A DNA stretch of 64,000 nt, taken from assembly GCA_003576705.1 (NCBI GenBank), contig QOZS01000011.1, positions 57,511-121,510 of the forward strand, written 5' to 3'. The stretch comes from Desertibaculum subflavum. Its GTDB lineage: Bacteria; Pseudomonadota; Alphaproteobacteria; Ferrovibrionales; Ferrovibrionaceae. The notes beneath the pieces are model-generated. The model had not been told where the DNA came from, did no database searches, and was given only the letters and a program-made list of their open reading frames with translations. Of this stretch, positions 28,129 to 37,862 are shown piece by piece (position 1 is the stretch's first letter; the number at the start of each line of letters is the position of its first letter). Position numbers and translations under genes: made by a program.

Positions 28129-31100
28129 TCAGCCGACCGATACTGCCATCGGGCCGGGCGCCTCGCCGACCAATGCCGTCACTTCGGCGCGGGCGCGAAA
28201 GCCGGCAAGAGCACGATCGAGCGCCGCAACGTGATCCTGGCCGGCCGCCGCATCGCCGGTCCGCCAGCGCGCTTCCAGCTCGCGGGCGTATTCGGCGAGC
28301 TGCCGGGCACCGACGCTGGCAGCCGAGCTTTTCAGGCTGTGAACGTGGCGAAGGGCCGCGTCGCCCGATGCCGCCGGCAGATTGGCAATGCGGTCCGCGG
28401 CGTCGCGCAGGAACGTCTGGACGATGGCGGCGGCGGCCTCGCGACCGAGGTCCTCGACAAGCTCCTGAATGACAGCGGGCTCGAAGACAGGAGGGGCGCG
28501 CTCCGGCGGCCATGCCGACGGCGGTGCCGCGTCGTCCCGGCGGTCGGCGTGCCGCAGGATCGCCGCGATCAGAGCCTCCTTGCCGACCGGCTTGGCCACA
28601 TGGTCGTCCATGCCCGCATCGCGGCAGAGCGCAATGTCCTCGGCGAAGGCGTTGGCAGTGAAGGCAATGATCGGCGCGGTGGCCGAGGGTCCGCCGCCGA
28701 GGCGAAGCGCGCGCGTGGCGCCAAAGCCATCGAGCTCCGGCATGTGGACATCCATGAAAATGGCGTCGTAGCCCTGTCGGCGGCCGAGCTCCACGGCCTG
28801 CAGGCCGTTCTCGGCGAGGTCGATGGTCAGCGGAAGTCGGCGCAGCAATGCGGTGACGACCGCCTGGTTGGTCGGATTGTCCTCTGCGACCAGGATGCGG
28901 AGCGGGCGCCCGAGCGCCTCCGTCAGGGCGATCAGCCGTGCTTCGCCGGCATCGCCATCTCCGGCCTTCGGCAGCGCCGCCGCCGGCGCAAGATCCAGCG
29001 ACAGGCGCAGGCGGAAGGTCGAGCCGCGGCCGGGCTCGCTTGCCACGTAGATCGCCCCGCCCATCTGGTCGGCAAGGCGGCGGCTGATGGCGAGACCGAG
29101 GCCCGTGCCGCCGAATCGGCGCCAGATCGTGCTGTCGCCCTGGGTGAACTCGCGGAACAACCTGGCCTGGCTGGCCTCGTCCATGCCGATGCCGGTATCG
29201 GCCACCGACCATTCGATCGCTGCGCGCCGCCCATCGGCCTCGATCAGGCGGACCGCCACCGTCACGCTGCCCCGCTCGGTGAACTTCACCGCATTGCCGA
29301 GCAGGTTGAGCAGAATCTGCCGGATGCGGCCGGGATCGCCGGCGACCGCGGCCGGCAGTGCTGGATCCGGCACTACCTCCAGGGCAAGCCGCTTGGCCGC
29401 CGCACGCGGCGCCACGATCTCGCCGGCATAGGCGGTGAGCTGGGCCGGATCGAAGGCGATGTGCTCGAGGGTGACCTGGCCCGCCTCGAGCTTGGAGAAA
29501 TCCAGCACGTCGTTGAGGATGCGCAACAGGTTGTCGCCCGATTCACGGATCATCTGCACCGCGTGGCGCTGGTCGGCGCTGAGCGGTGAATCCAGCAGCA
29601 CACCGGCGAAGCCGAGTACGCCGTTCATCGGCGTGCGGATCTCATGGCTCATCATCGCGAGGAAGCGCGACTTGGCGCGGCTCCCCTCCTCCGCCCGGTC
29701 CAGCGCCTCCTTCAACTCGATCTCCGCCCGTTTGCGCCGGTCGATATCGGTGATCGTGCCGGCGCAGCGCACCACCCGCCCGGCGGCATCCTGAAACGGG
29801 CGTCCCACGAGGCGGAGCCATCGATAGCTGCCGTCGGCGCAGCGCATCCTGAGCTCGAGCGCAGAGCCGATTCCGACGCGCATGCGCGAGATCGACATCA
29901 GGTAGTCGTCGAGCTCGTCAGGATGGACCACCGATTTGAACCTGGCCGCGACCTCGGCCTCGAAACGGTCGGCAGACCAGCGATCATAGCCGAGCAGCGC
30001 CTGGAATTGCGGCGAGAAGAAGGTCCGGCGGGCGCCGAGATCCCAGTCCCAGATGCCGGTCCCGGCGCCCGCGACGGCGAGGTCGTAGCGTTCGGCGGTT
30101 CGCGCGAGCTCGTGCTCCAGGCGCTTCTGCTCGTCGATATCGGAGAGCGTGCCGATCAGCTGATCGAACCGCCCCTCGGCGCTCTCGAAGGCACGGCCGG
30201 CGATGCGGAACCAGCGGTACTGGCCGTCGCCCCATCGCATGCGGCAGTCAATGTCGCGGGCATTGCGGTCCTTCATCGCCTGCGCATGTTCGAGCAATAG
30301 AGCGAGATCGTCCGGATGTACGATGACATCGAGCAGCGCGCGATGCTCGTCCCGCGACACTTCCGGGGGCGTCTCGGGAGTGAGGCCGAGCAGGCGAATG
30401 AACTTGGGCGAACGATAGATGCGGTCGCGGCTCAGATCCCAGCGCCACTCGCCGGCACCGGTTGCCTCCAGCGCCTGGTCGAGACGCAGTCGCGCCATCT
30501 CCAGCGCCGCCGCGGTTTCCTTGCGGTGCGAAACGTCGACGATGAAGCCGTCGAGCATGGTCGCCGCGCCCGCATCATCGAACACCGATGCCCGGCCGCG
30601 CTCGAACACCCAGTGCGCGGTGCCCTTTGCATCCAGCAACCGATACTCGATCTCGAAGCTCTGGCCCGTCTCGACCGCAGCACGTACCGTCCGATCGACG
30701 AGGCCCACATCGTCGGGATGGATGGTCGAGGCATAGCTGCGCCGGCGATTGCCCACGAAGTCGTCGGCCGAATAGCCGGTGATGTCCTCGATGCCGCGGC
30801 TGATGTACTCGATGGTCCAGTCGGTATCGAGGCGGCAGCGATAGACGGCGCCTACCAGGTTCTCGGTCAGGCTGCGAAGGCGCGCCTCGCTCTGCTTCAG
30901 CGCCTTTTCGGTCTCGACCAGCAGCGTCACGTCGCGAGCGACGCCGCGATATCCGCGATAGGTGCCGTCGCGGTCGACGATCGGGATGCCGCTCGACGAC
31001 AGCCAGCGCGTCGCACCGTCCGCCGCGGCCAGCGGGAAGACGAAATCGCGGAACGCCTGCCGGTCGCGGATGCGGGCGAAGTGTCCGGTCAGCAGTTCGG

Positions 31101-31905
31101 GCCCCACCACGGCCGGCACCGCGTCGAACCAGGTCTTGCCGAGCCAGCGACCGGGATCGACGCCGAACCGCCGCACACCGTCGGACACATAGGTCAGCCG
31201 GCTTTCCGGGTCGGTTTCCCAGAAGAAGTCCGAGGAGGCGGCGGCAAAGTCGCGCGTTCGCTCCTGTGCCTCGTGCAGGCGCGTCTCCGCCTGCCGCTGC
31301 TCATGGATGTCGATCACGCTCGCCACCGTGTCGAGGAGGCGGTCCCCGTCCCAGTTGTAGCGGAACAGCGCGCGCACCCAGCGCACCGATCCGTCCTTCA
31401 GGCGGCAGCGGAACTCGAAGGCGTGGTGCGGCTCGCGCGCGGCGACGCAGGCACGGGCCTCGGCGCGGAGGCGGTCGCGGTCGGCGTCGTCGGCGAAGGT
31501 GTGGCTCCGTTTGCCGATCGTCTCGGCGGCGGAAAATCCGCTGAACCGTGTCCAGGCCGCGTTGACATAGACAACGCAGTCGGTGCCGTCGGTCGCCAAT
31601 ACCACTTCGCCCAGACGATCGAGCGTACCCACCCGCCGCTGGTGTTCCTCCATGGCGGCGTTCTCGCCGATATAGGCGCGGTAGAGCAGGAGCGGCACGG
31701 CGGCGGTGGCGAGCAGAAGCAGCAGAACGCCGCTCGCTGTCAGAATCGCCGCGATGTTTTTCGCGTGATCCCCCAGCAAATGGGGCAGCCAGACCAAGGC
31801 GATTGCAAGCACGAGTCCGGGCAGCCAGGCGACGCTGGCAAGCCCGCGGACCTGGCGCGCACTCAGCGGCGGCCGGCGAGAGGGCGTGCCGTGGCCGAGA
31901 GGCAA
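28129..31905 (-). CDS. Hybrid sensor histidine kinase with five PAS domains, receiver and Hpt
   Basis: A 1258-residue phosphorelay protein. Two membrane segments (about 25-45 and 52-76) anchor it with little periplasmic sequence. Five PAS/PAC repeats follow (roughly 90-200, 215-330, 340-470, 475-605 and 610-740). The dimerisation/phosphoacceptor helix is [14 protein letters not shown], and the ATPase has [15 protein letters not shown] and [11 protein letters not shown] receiver ([24 protein letters not shown]) and a C-terminal Hpt domain with [12 protein letters not shown] complete it. The many PAS domains suggest cytoplasmic redox, light or ligand sensing. It lies 5 bp after the single-domain response regulator, probably its partner. 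Confidence 0.93.
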   Translation of the reverse strand: MPLGHGTPSRRPPLSARQVRGLASVAWLPGLVLAIALVWLPHLLGDHAKNIAAILTASGVLLLLLATAAVPLLLYRAYIGENAAMEEHQRRVGTLDRLGEVVLATDGTDCVVYVNAAWTRFSGFSAAETIGKRSHTFADDADRDRLRAEARACVAAREPHHAFEFRCRLKDGSVRWVRALFRYNWDGDRLLDTVASVIDIHEQRQAETRLHEAQERTRDFAAASSDFFWETDPESRLTYVSDGVRRFGVDPGRWLGKTWFDAVPAVVGPELLTGHFARIRDRQAFRDFVFPLAAADGATRWLSSSGIPIVDRDGTYRGYRGVARDVTLLVETEKALKQSEARLRSLTENLVGAVYRCRLDTDWTIEYISRGIEDITGYSADDFVGNRRRSYASTIHPDDVGLVDRTVRAAVETGQSFEIEYRLLDAKGTAHWVFERGRASVFDDAGAATMLDGFIVDVSHRKETAAALEMARLRLDQALEATGAGEWRWDLSRDRIYRSPKFIRLLGLTPETPPEVSRDEHRALLDVIVHPDDLALLLEHAQAMKDRNARDIDCRMRWGDGQYRWFRIAGRAFESAEGRFDQLIGTLSDIDEQKRLEHELARTAERYDLAVAGAGTGIWDWDLGARRTFFSPQFQALLGYDRWSADRFEAEVAARFKSVVHPDELDDYLMSISRMRVGIGSALELRMRCADGSYRWLRLVGRPFQDAAGRVVRCAGTITDIDRRKRAEIELKEALDRAEEGSRAKSRFLAMMSHEIRTPMNGVLGFAGVLLDSPLSADQRHAVQMIRESGDNLLRILNDVLDFSKLEAGQVTLEHIAFDPAQLTAYAGEIVAPRAAAKRLALEVVPDPALPAAVAGDPGRIRQILLNLLGNAVKFTERGSVTVAVRLIEADGRRAAIEWSVADTGIGMDEASQARLFREFTQGDSTIWRRFGGTGLGLAISRRLADQMGGAIYVASEPGRGSTFRLRLSLDLAPAAALPKAGDGDAGEARLIALTEALGRPLRILVAEDNPTNQAVVTALLRRLPLTIDLAENGLQAVELGRRQGYDAIFMDVHMPELDGFGATRALRLGGGPSATAPIIAFTANAFAEDIALCRDAGMDDHVAKPVGKEALIAAILRHADRRDDAAPPSAWPPERAPPVFEPAVIQELVEDLGREAAAAIVQTFLRDAADRIANLPAASGDAALRHVHSLKSSAASVGARQLAEYARELEARWRTGDAAAGQDHVAALDRALAGFRARAEVTALVGEAPGPMAVSVG

Positions 31906-31910
31906 GACGG

Positions 31911-32309
31911 TCAGGCGGCGGGCGGAAGCGGCGGGCTGCCGAGCAACGCTTCGACCGCGCTGCTCAGCTGGCGCGGCGAGAACGGCTTGCGCAGGCTCGC
32001 CTGCGCGCCCAGCGACATCGCAAGCTTCAGATAATCGACCCCGCCGCGCTGCTCGCCCGCCATGCTGCCCGAGATCGCCAGGATCGGCAGGTCGCGCGCC
32101 CGCTCGCGTATGCTGCGGATGGTGGAGATGCCCTCTTGTTCCGGCATCACGAGGTCGGTGACCACGAGGTCGAAACTGCGCTGGCCGACCAGCGCCACGC
32201 CGTCGCGGCCGTCCGGCGCCGTGGTCACCTCATGCCCCCGATTGCTCAAGGCGAGCGTGCACAACGACCGAATGGTCGGATCGTCGTCGATCACCAGAAT
32301 GCGCGCCAT
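31911..32309 (-). CDS. Single-domain response regulator
   Basis: A 132-residue CheY-like receiver: acidic pocket VIDDDPT, phosphoacceptor aspartate in LVVTDLVMPEQEG, and the conserved Ser/Lys in ILAISGS and LRKPFSP. It has no output domain; the C-terminus is a proline-rich tail (SPPLPPAA). It is transcribed first, 5 bp before the five-PAS hybrid kinase, which carries its own Hpt. Phosphate flow kinase-receiver-Hpt-this protein is a natural guess. The 77-bp spacer upstream holds a TTAA-N7-TTAC sequence resembling a CtrA site at 32357-32371 (weak). Confidence 0.9.
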   Translation of the reverse strand: MARILVIDDDPTIRSLCTLALSNRGHEVTTAPDGRDGVALVGQRSFDLVVTDLVMPEQEGISTIRSIRERARDLPILAISGSMAGEQRGGVDYLKLAMSLGAQASLRKPFSPRQLSSAVEALLGSPPLPPAA

Positions 32310-32386
32310 CGCAGCCTCGAGGCCTGAGGTCCAGGCCCATTCGTAGCGAGAGGCGGTTAACGGGCGTTTACCGGCGCCGGCGGCTC

Positions 32387-32938
32387 CTATGGCTCCAGCT
32401 CGGTATCCCAGTAGAGGTAGTCACGCCACGTCTCGTGCAGATGACGCGGCGGGAAGGCGCGGCCGTTCTCCTGCAGCTCGCGCACCGTCGGCGAATGCGG
32501 CCAGCGGCGCGGATACATGCCGGCCTGCTTGGGCAGACGACCGCCTTTGCGCAAATTGCAAGGGGCGCAGGCGGCGACCACGTTCTCCCACGTGGTGCGC
32601 CCGCCGCGGGAGCGCGGCACCACATGGTCGAACGTCAGGTCCTCGCGCTCGTGGCAGTACTGGCAAGTGAAGCGGTCGCGCAGGAACACGTTGAACCGCG
32701 TGAAGGCCGGCGTACGGGCCGGCGCGATGTATCGCTTGAGCGACACCACGCTGGGCAGCCGCATCTCGAAGGACGGCGACTGGATGGTGCGGTCGTATTC
32801 GGAGAGGATGTTGACGCGGTCGAGGAAGACCGCCTTCACCGCCTCCTGCCAGGGCCACAGGGACAGCGGGAAATAGCTGAGCGGGCGGAAATCCGCGTTC
32901 AGCACCAGGGCGGGGAAACTCTCCAACGATACCGACAT
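32387..32938 (-). CDS. HNH endonuclease
   Basis: A 183-residue HNH-fold protein. The core is CQYCHEREDLTFDHVVPRSRGG, with a CxxC pair and the first histidine in the DHV motif. NVVAACAPCNLRKGGRLP follows with the central Asn and the second CxxC, the usual zinc-stabilised beta-beta-alpha metal nuclease. About 80 residues precede it (LNADFRPLSYFPLSLWPWQEA), a conserved N-terminus in stand-alone alphaproteobacterial HNH proteins of unknown biological role. No methylase, toxin or phage gene is adjacent. Two DnaA boxes lie 67-105 bp upstream of its start, which may tie its expression to the replication cycle. Confidence 0.88.
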   Translation of the reverse strand: MSVSLESFPALVLNADFRPLSYFPLSLWPWQEAVKAVFLDRVNILSEYDRTIQSPSFEMRLPSVVSLKRYIAPARTPAFTRFNVFLRDRFTCQYCHEREDLTFDHVVPRSRGGRTTWENVVAACAPCNLRKGGRLPKQAGMYPRRWPHSPTVRELQENGRAFPPRHLHETWRDYLYWDTELEP

Positions 32939-33004
32939 CGCGAGCCTCCGCGCACCTCGCTCCGCTAGCTTCGGCGCCGGCGGCCCATCCGCCGGCTCAG
33001 CCCG

Positions 33005-33043
33005 TTATCCACAGCTTTGTCCTCGCTGCTCAAGTTATCCACA
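33005..33043 (+). promoter_or_regulatory. Pair of perfect DnaA boxes
   Basis: TTATCCACA, the consensus DnaA box, occurs at 33005-33013 and at 33035-33043, in the same orientation and 30 bp apart. They lie in the 174-bp spacer between the HNH gene and the end of the esterase gene. A locally AT-richer stretch (ACATTACTAGCAGATTTTCC) is adjacent. Two sites alone fit a DnaA-regulated promoter or titration site better than a full origin. Confidence 0.6.
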
Positions 33044-33112
33044 TTACTAGCAGATTTTCCGTTTCCGCTCTATGACGATCGCGCGACGATACCGCATCTC
33101 GGGTGACCCTCG

Positions 33113-33814
33113 TCAACCGCCCCCCAGGGATTGAGCGAGGAACTGACCGGCCATCTCGAGCCCCTCCGGATCGATGCCATGCCCCAGGCCCTGGGCGATG
33201 TGCCAGCGCACCGTGATGCCGGCCTGGGCGAGACCCTCGGTCGCGCCGAACAAAGCGGTCACAGGCACCACCTCGTCGGCGTCGCCGTGGATCAGCAGCA
33301 CCGGCGGGCGGCAGGCGATCTCGTCCTTCAGGCGGTCGCCGCCGACCAGGGCACCGGAAAAGCCGACGATGGCGGCCGGCCCGGCCGGCCGACGCAACCC
33401 GACATGCAGGGCCATCATGGTGCCCTGGCTGAAGCCGACCAGCGCCAGCCGACCGGGCGGAAGGCCGTGGCGGGCCAGTTCATCATCCAGGAACCGGTCG
33501 AGCAGGCCGGCGGCGGCGATCGCCCCGGTCTCCATGCGGCGGTAAATCTCGGCCGTGTGCCGGGGATCGCGCCGCATCTGGTCCGGGTCGTAGCCGGCCA
33601 GGCTGAACCACTGGAAGCCATAGGGCATGCCGGGAATACGCTCCGGCGCATGCGGCGCGACGAAGGCGGTGCGCGGCAGCCGGCGCCGCCAATGCGGGGC
33701 GAGCTCGATCAGGTCGCTGCCATCGGCACCGTAGCCGTGCAGCAGGACCACCAGACTATCCGGCTGGGTACCGGCGGGCGGCAGATTGCGGGGGCCGTCG
33801 AGCTGGCTGGTCAT
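33113..33814 (-). CDS. Phospholipase/carboxylesterase family alpha/beta hydrolase
   Basis: Serine hydrolase of 233 residues in the YpfH/carboxylesterase 2 family. LVVLLHGYGADGSDLIEL supplies the oxyanion-hole region. The nucleophile elbow is ALVGFSQGTMMAL (GFSQG). ILLIHGDADEVV-like sequence (PVLLIHGDADEVVPV) holds the acid, and the catalytic histidine is in AQGLGHGIDPEG. It is cytoplasmic, without a leader. It is divergent from gluQRS across a 72-bp spacer. Natural substrate unknown. Confidence 0.88.
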   Translation of the reverse strand: MTSQLDGPRNLPPAGTQPDSLVVLLHGYGADGSDLIELAPHWRRRLPRTAFVAPHAPERIPGMPYGFQWFSLAGYDPDQMRRDPRHTAEIYRRMETGAIAAAGLLDRFLDDELARHGLPPGRLALVGFSQGTMMALHVGLRRPAGPAAIVGFSGALVGGDRLKDEIACRPPVLLIHGDADEVVPVTALFGATEGLAQAGITVRWHIAQGLGHGIDPEGLEMAGQFLAQSLGGG

Positions 33815-33886
33815 GCGATTCCACTGAATTTACCGAGGCACCGCCTACCCATACTTTCCGGTCGGCGGCGCCGCTAGTCTCGCTTC

Positions 33887-34708
33887 ATGACCGTCACCCG
33901 CTTCGCGCCGAGCCCGACCGGCCATCTGCATCTCGGCCACGCCTATTCGGCGCTGTTCGCGGCCGCGCGCGGCGATCGCTTCCTGCTGCGCATCGAGGAT
34001 ATCGACATCACCCGCTGCCGGCCGGAATTCGAGGCGGCGATCTACCAGGACCTGGCCTGGCTCGGGCTCGAATGGGAGATGCCGGTCCGCCGCCAGTCGG
34101 AGCATCTCGACGACTACCGCCATGCGCTCGGCGGGCTGGAATCCCGCGGCGTGCTGTATCCCTGCTTCTGCACCCGCAGGCAGATCAAGGACGAGATCGC
34201 CCGCAGCCCCTCGGCGCCGCACGGTCCGGATGGCCCGCTCTACCCCGGCACCTGCCGCCGCCTCGACGACGCAACCCGCGCGCGGCGGATGGCCGACAGC
34301 GAGGATTACGCGCTGCGTCTCGACGCCGCGCGGGCAGCCGCGCTGACCGGCCCGCTGACATTCGTCGAGCGGGGCGACACGGTTGCCGTCGATCCCGGCC
34401 TGCTCGGCGACGTCGTGCTGGCGCGCAAGGAGATCCCGACCAGCTATCACCTCGCCGTCGTGGTCGACGACGCGCTGCAGGGCGTGACCCTGGTGACCCG
34501 CGGGCAGGACCTGCTGCCGGCGACGCATGTGCACCGGCTGCTGCAGGCGCTGCTCGGCCTGCCCGCGCCCGCCTATCACCACCACGGCTTCGTGCTCGGG
34601 CCGGATGGCAAGCGGCTGGCCAAGCGCGACGGCGCGCAATCCTTGCGCGCGCTGCGCGATGCCGGCCGCACGCCGGCAGAGGTGCGCGCGATGGCGGTCG
34701 TCGCTTGA
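33887..34708 (+). CDS. gluQ: Glutamyl-Q tRNA(Asp) synthetase GluQRS
   Basis: A 273-residue truncated glutamyl-tRNA synthetase paralogue that attaches glutamate to queuosine 34 of tRNA-Asp instead of to a tRNA end. Present are FAPSPTGHLHLGHAYSAL (HIGH-like motif HLGH), LRIEDIDITRC, and a zinc-site region with CFCTRRQIKDEI and CRRLDDATRA. The KMSKS counterpart is KRLAKRDGAQ. The anticodon-binding domain of full GltX is absent, as expected. Start ATG at 33887. The 3' end is convergent with the glycosyltransferase gene at 34714, with only 5 bp between stops. Confidence 0.93.
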   Translation: MTVTRFAPSPTGHLHLGHAYSALFAAARGDRFLLRIEDIDITRCRPEFEAAIYQDLAWLGLEWEMPVRRQSEHLDDYRHALGGLESRGVLYPCFCTRRQIKDEIARSPSAPHGPDGPLYPGTCRRLDDATRARRMADSEDYALRLDAARAAALTGPLTFVERGDTVAVDPGLLGDVVLARKEIPTSYHLAVVVDDALQGVTLVTRGQDLLPATHVHRLLQALLGLPAPAYHHHGFVLGPDGKRLAKRDGAQSLRALRDAGRTPAEVRAMAVVA

Positions 34709-34713
34709 GGCGT

Positions 34714-35919
34714 TCAGCCGAGGCGGGCCAGCGCCCGGTCGATCACCGCGAGATTGGCCGCCCAGCCATAGGCCTGGCGCACATAGTCGCCGGCGCTCTG
34801 GCCGAGCGCGACGCGGGTCGCCGGATCGGTCTCCAGGAGGTGGCGCGCGAACGTCGCCGCGTCGTCGGCGACGCGGAGATGCGTGCGCGCCGCCGGCTCC
34901 ACGCCCTGCATGGCCGGCCCGGCGGCGACGATGAAGCGCCGCATCGCCATCGCCTCCAGCACCTTGTTCTGAATGCCGCGGGCGATGCGGAGCGGCACCA
35001 CCACCGCCTCGGCATGCGCGATATAGGGGCGGATGTCGGGCACGCGGCCGGTGACCAGAATGCCGTCGCGGGTGCCGAGCGCCTTCACCGCCTCCGTCGG
35101 ATTGGTCCCGACGATGGCGAAGCGCGCCGCAGGCCGCGCCTCCCTGACCTTGGGGAAGATCTCGTCCGCGAACCACTGCACCGCATCGACATTCGGCCAG
35201 TAATCCATGGCGCCGGTAAAGGCATAGACCGGGCCGGCGCCATAGGGGTTGTCGTAAGCCCCCTCGGGATCGAAGAAGTCGGTGTCGACGCCGTTATTGG
35301 CATGCACCACCTTGGCCGCGCTTTCCGGCGCCAGCTTGCGGAACAGATCTGCCTCGTTGCGCGAGCACAGGATGACGGCGCCGAACCCGGCGGCCGCCTC
35401 GCGCTCGAGCTTGAGCAAGGTGCGGCCCTCGCGGCGGTAGATCCAGCGCATCGGCAGCCGCGCCGTCTCGGCATATTGCAGCCACTTGTCGGAATCGACG
35501 TCGACGAAGTCGATCATGCAGCGCGACGGCGCGATGCGGCGCTGGTTCAGCACATAGGGCGCGACCGCCGAGGAGTAGCAGAAGACATGCGCCGGCTGGT
35601 GCCGCAGCACGATCTGATCGACCCAGGCCGCAAGGCCGGCATCGTGAAAATAGCGCCGCGTCAGGCTGTCGCCGGTCGCCAGCGAGATCAGGCTGCGCAG
35701 CTTCGCGAGCCTCGGATCGAGCGTGACGAAATGGCATTCGCCACCGCAGATCTCGGTCAGCTTGGCCGTATATTGCCGGTCATGCGGGTCGTCGATGAAG
35801 CAGCCGAGATGGATGCGGAACGAGCGGCGCAGATGCGCCAGGATGTTCCAGGAGCGAATCTTGTCGCCCTTGTTCGGCGGATAGGGGATCCGCTGCGACA
35901 GGAAGAGGAGATCTTGCAT
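34714..35919 (-). CDS. TIGR03087-type glycosyltransferase (PEP-CTERM/XrtA system)
   Basis: GT4-like glycosyltransferase of 401 residues. The N-terminal LFLSQRIPYPPNKGDKIRSWN and CFIDDPHD are close to the TIGR03087 group, found in genomes with exosortase/PEP-CTERM systems and exopolysaccharide loci (family knowledge). VDVDSDKWLQYA, NNGVDTDFF and YAFTGAMDYWPNVDAVQWF follow. The nucleotide-sugar binding part is VVPLRIARGIQNKVLEAMAM with the usual E-x7-E-like region. The ATG at 35919 is chosen; in-frame GTG codons lie just before it. It is divergent from the GT2 gene at 35985. The linked PEP-CTERM-like protein at 53.6 kb supports such a system. Confidence 0.85.
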   Translation of the reverse strand: MQDLLFLSQRIPYPPNKGDKIRSWNILAHLRRSFRIHLGCFIDDPHDRQYTAKLTEICGGECHFVTLDPRLAKLRSLISLATGDSLTRRYFHDAGLAAWVDQIVLRHQPAHVFCYSSAVAPYVLNQRRIAPSRCMIDFVDVDSDKWLQYAETARLPMRWIYRREGRTLLKLEREAAAGFGAVILCSRNEADLFRKLAPESAAKVVHANNGVDTDFFDPEGAYDNPYGAGPVYAFTGAMDYWPNVDAVQWFADEIFPKVREARPAARFAIVGTNPTEAVKALGTRDGILVTGRVPDIRPYIAHAEAVVVPLRIARGIQNKVLEAMAMRRFIVAAGPAMQGVEPAARTHLRVADDAATFARHLLETDPATRVALGQSAGDYVRQAYGWAANLAVIDRALARLG

Positions 35920-35984
35920 CACCACACGAATCGGCCGGCCGCGCCAGTCTACCCCGCGGCGGGGCGCAGAATGGCCGGCAAAGC

Positions 35985-36995
35985 TTGAGCATTCGTGATC
36001 TGGCCCCGCCCCGCCGCATTGCCTGGCGGGCACCGCCGCCGCCGGTGGACACGGGCCTGCCGAAGATCACCCTGGTGACCCCCTGCCTGAACCGCGCCGA
36101 TCTCGTCGGCATGGCGATCGAGAGCGCCTGGACCCAAGGCTATCCCGCGTTGCGCCAGATCGTCGTGGATGGCGGTTCGACCGACGGCACGCTGGCGGCG
36201 CTTGCCCGCCATCCCGAGATCGAGGTGGTGGCGCAGCGCTCGCAAGGCTCGCACCCGGCCATGAACGAGGGACTCGCCCGCGCCGACGGCGAGGTGGTCG
36301 GCTTCCTCAACACCGACGACCTGCTGCTGCCCGGCGCCCTGCATGCCGCCGGCCGCGCCTTCGCCGACGATCCCGCGCTCGACGCGCTCCGCTTCCGCGC
36401 CGCGCTGTTCGAGAGCGCGAGCGGCGACACAATCGCGGCGCATGCGGAGATCGTCGAGCCGCCGCCCGAACTGCAGCTCGACGCGGTGCTGTTCGGCACG
36501 CCGGGCTTCAATGCCTGGTTTTTCCGCCGCCGCGTCTTTGCCGTGCATGGCGATTTCGATCCCGCCTTCGACATTGCCGCCGACCGCGACTTCCTGCTGC
36601 GGCTCACGCTCGGCGGCGCGCGGATCCGCCATCTGCCTGTGCTCGGTTACGCCTACCGGCAACATGCGGGGTCGCGCACGCTCGACCGCGATGCGCGGCT
36701 CCGCCTCGGCATCATGGCCGAGCACGTGGCGATCGTGCGCAAGCATCTCTCGCGACCGGATCTGGCGCCTGCGGACCGCGCCGCGCTCAGCGCCTGGCAT
36801 GCTCGCGAAACCGCGCGGCTGCTCGGCCAGCAGATCAAGCAGGGCAGGTTCGGCGCGGCGCTGGACCTGGCGTTCGGTGGATTTCGGGCCGACCCGGCCT
36901 GGCCGCTGGCAATCACTGCCGGACGGCGGCGGGCGGCGCATCTCGCAGCCGCCGTCAGCGCCGCCGGCCGCTCAGAGCTGCCCATGCCCGCCTGA
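35985..36995 (+). CDS. Glycosyltransferase family 2
   Basis: GT-A fold transferase of 336 residues. PKITLVTPCLNRADLVGMAI opens the domain, VVDGGSTDGTL follows, and the metal-binding NTDD motif is in EVVGFLNTDDLLLPGAL. FFRRRVFAVHGDFDPAFDIAADRDFLLRL matches WcaA/WcaE-like GT2 enzymes. About 25 Pro/Arg-rich residues precede the domain. The only upstream start in frame is TTG at 35985; GTG at 36045 is an alternative that would keep the domain. Its 3' end overlaps the convergent glycosyltransferase gene by 41 bp. Donor and acceptor unknown. Confidence 0.82.
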   Translation: MSIRDLAPPRRIAWRAPPPPVDTGLPKITLVTPCLNRADLVGMAIESAWTQGYPALRQIVVDGGSTDGTLAALARHPEIEVVAQRSQGSHPAMNEGLARADGEVVGFLNTDDLLLPGALHAAGRAFADDPALDALRFRAALFESASGDTIAAHAEIVEPPPELQLDAVLFGTPGFNAWFFRRRVFAVHGDFDPAFDIAADRDFLLRLTLGGARIRHLPVLGYAYRQHAGSRTLDRDARLRLGIMAEHVAIVRKHLSRPDLAPADRAALSAWHARETARLLGQQIKQGRFGAALDLAFGGFRADPAWPLAITAGRRRAAHLAAAVSAAGRSELPMPA

Positions 36996-37854
36996 GCAGG
37001 GCCCGCGCCAGCGCGCCCGCCGGGACATAGCCGTCGATCCGCTCGCGCACCTGCGCCAGCGCCGCTGCCACATCCTCGCTCGGCACCGCGCTGCCGCTCG
37101 CCGCCAGCTTCGCCAGCACCTTGTCGCGCCACGGCGTATGCCGCGCGGCGCGCTGCTGCCGGCCCCGGCGGGAACCCGGCACGCGGAAGCGCGAGGTCAC
37201 CGCGTCGACCGTGCCGAACGGCATCAGTGCGGTGCAACGCAGCCAGAGGTCCCAGTCCTCCAGATAGACCAGCTCCGGGTCGAAGCCGCCGGCCTGCCGC
37301 AGCAGATCGGCGCGCGCCAGCACCGCCTGGATCGGCATCTGGTTATCGGCATGCAAGAGCGTGCGCCACACCGCCGCCGGCCCGACCGCGCGGCCGGCGG
37401 CCGGCCAGCCGGCATCTTCCGCCGCCGAGCGCACCGGCACTTCCAAGGCGCGGGCCACCACGGCGCCCCATTCGGGATGCGCGTCGAGCGCCGCCGCGAG
37501 CAGCGCGGCATGGCCGGGATCGAGCTCGTCGTCGTCGTCGAGGAAGCCGATATAGCGCCCCGTCGCGATCGACAGGCCTAGATTGCCGGCGCGCGACACG
37601 CCGAGATCCGGCGCGAAGCGATAGCGCAGCGCCCGGCCCGGGCCGAGCGGGAGGGATTGCGCCAGCTCCGCCAGTGCGCCCGGCCCATCCTCGATCAGCA
37701 CCGTCTCGACCGCCGGATAGGTCTGCCGATCGATCGAGCGCAAAGCCGCCTGCAGCCAGGCACGGCGGCGGCCACGGCTGCGCACGATGATGCTGACCGG
37801 CACCCAGCTGCCCTCGGGCAGCGTGCCACGGTCGATGCCTTCCTGCTGGGTCAT
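36955..37854 (-). CDS. Glycosyltransferase family 2
   Basis: A 299-residue GT-A transferase: PVSIIVRSRGRRRAWLQAAL, ETVLIEDGPGALAEL and GRYIGFLDDDDELDPGHAAL with an acidic DDDDELD metal site. YLEDWDLWLRCTALMPFG lies in the acceptor half. The start is ATG at 37854, 8 bp after the stop of the preceding glycosyltransferase gene, so it is the last gene of the sulfation operon. The C-terminus is arginine-rich (ARALLRRAWAALSGRRR), possibly membrane-associated. The last 41 bp overlap the convergent GT2 gene. Confidence 0.85.
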   Translation of the reverse strand: MTQQEGIDRGTLPEGSWVPVSIIVRSRGRRRAWLQAALRSIDRQTYPAVETVLIEDGPGALAELAQSLPLGPGRALRYRFAPDLGVSRAGNLGLSIATGRYIGFLDDDDELDPGHAALLAAALDAHPEWGAVVARALEVPVRSAAEDAGWPAAGRAVGPAAVWRTLLHADNQMPIQAVLARADLLRQAGGFDPELVYLEDWDLWLRCTALMPFGTVDAVTSRFRVPGSRRGRQQRAARHTPWRDKVLAKLAASGSAVPSEDVAAALAQVRERIDGYVPAGALARALLRRAWAALSGRRR

Positions 37855-37862
37855 GGCCCGGC

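Noticed and set aside
33001..33060. Chromosomal origin of replication
   Set aside because: Only two DnaA boxes, no typical origin neighbours and no long AT-rich unwinding region. Kept only as DnaA-binding sites.
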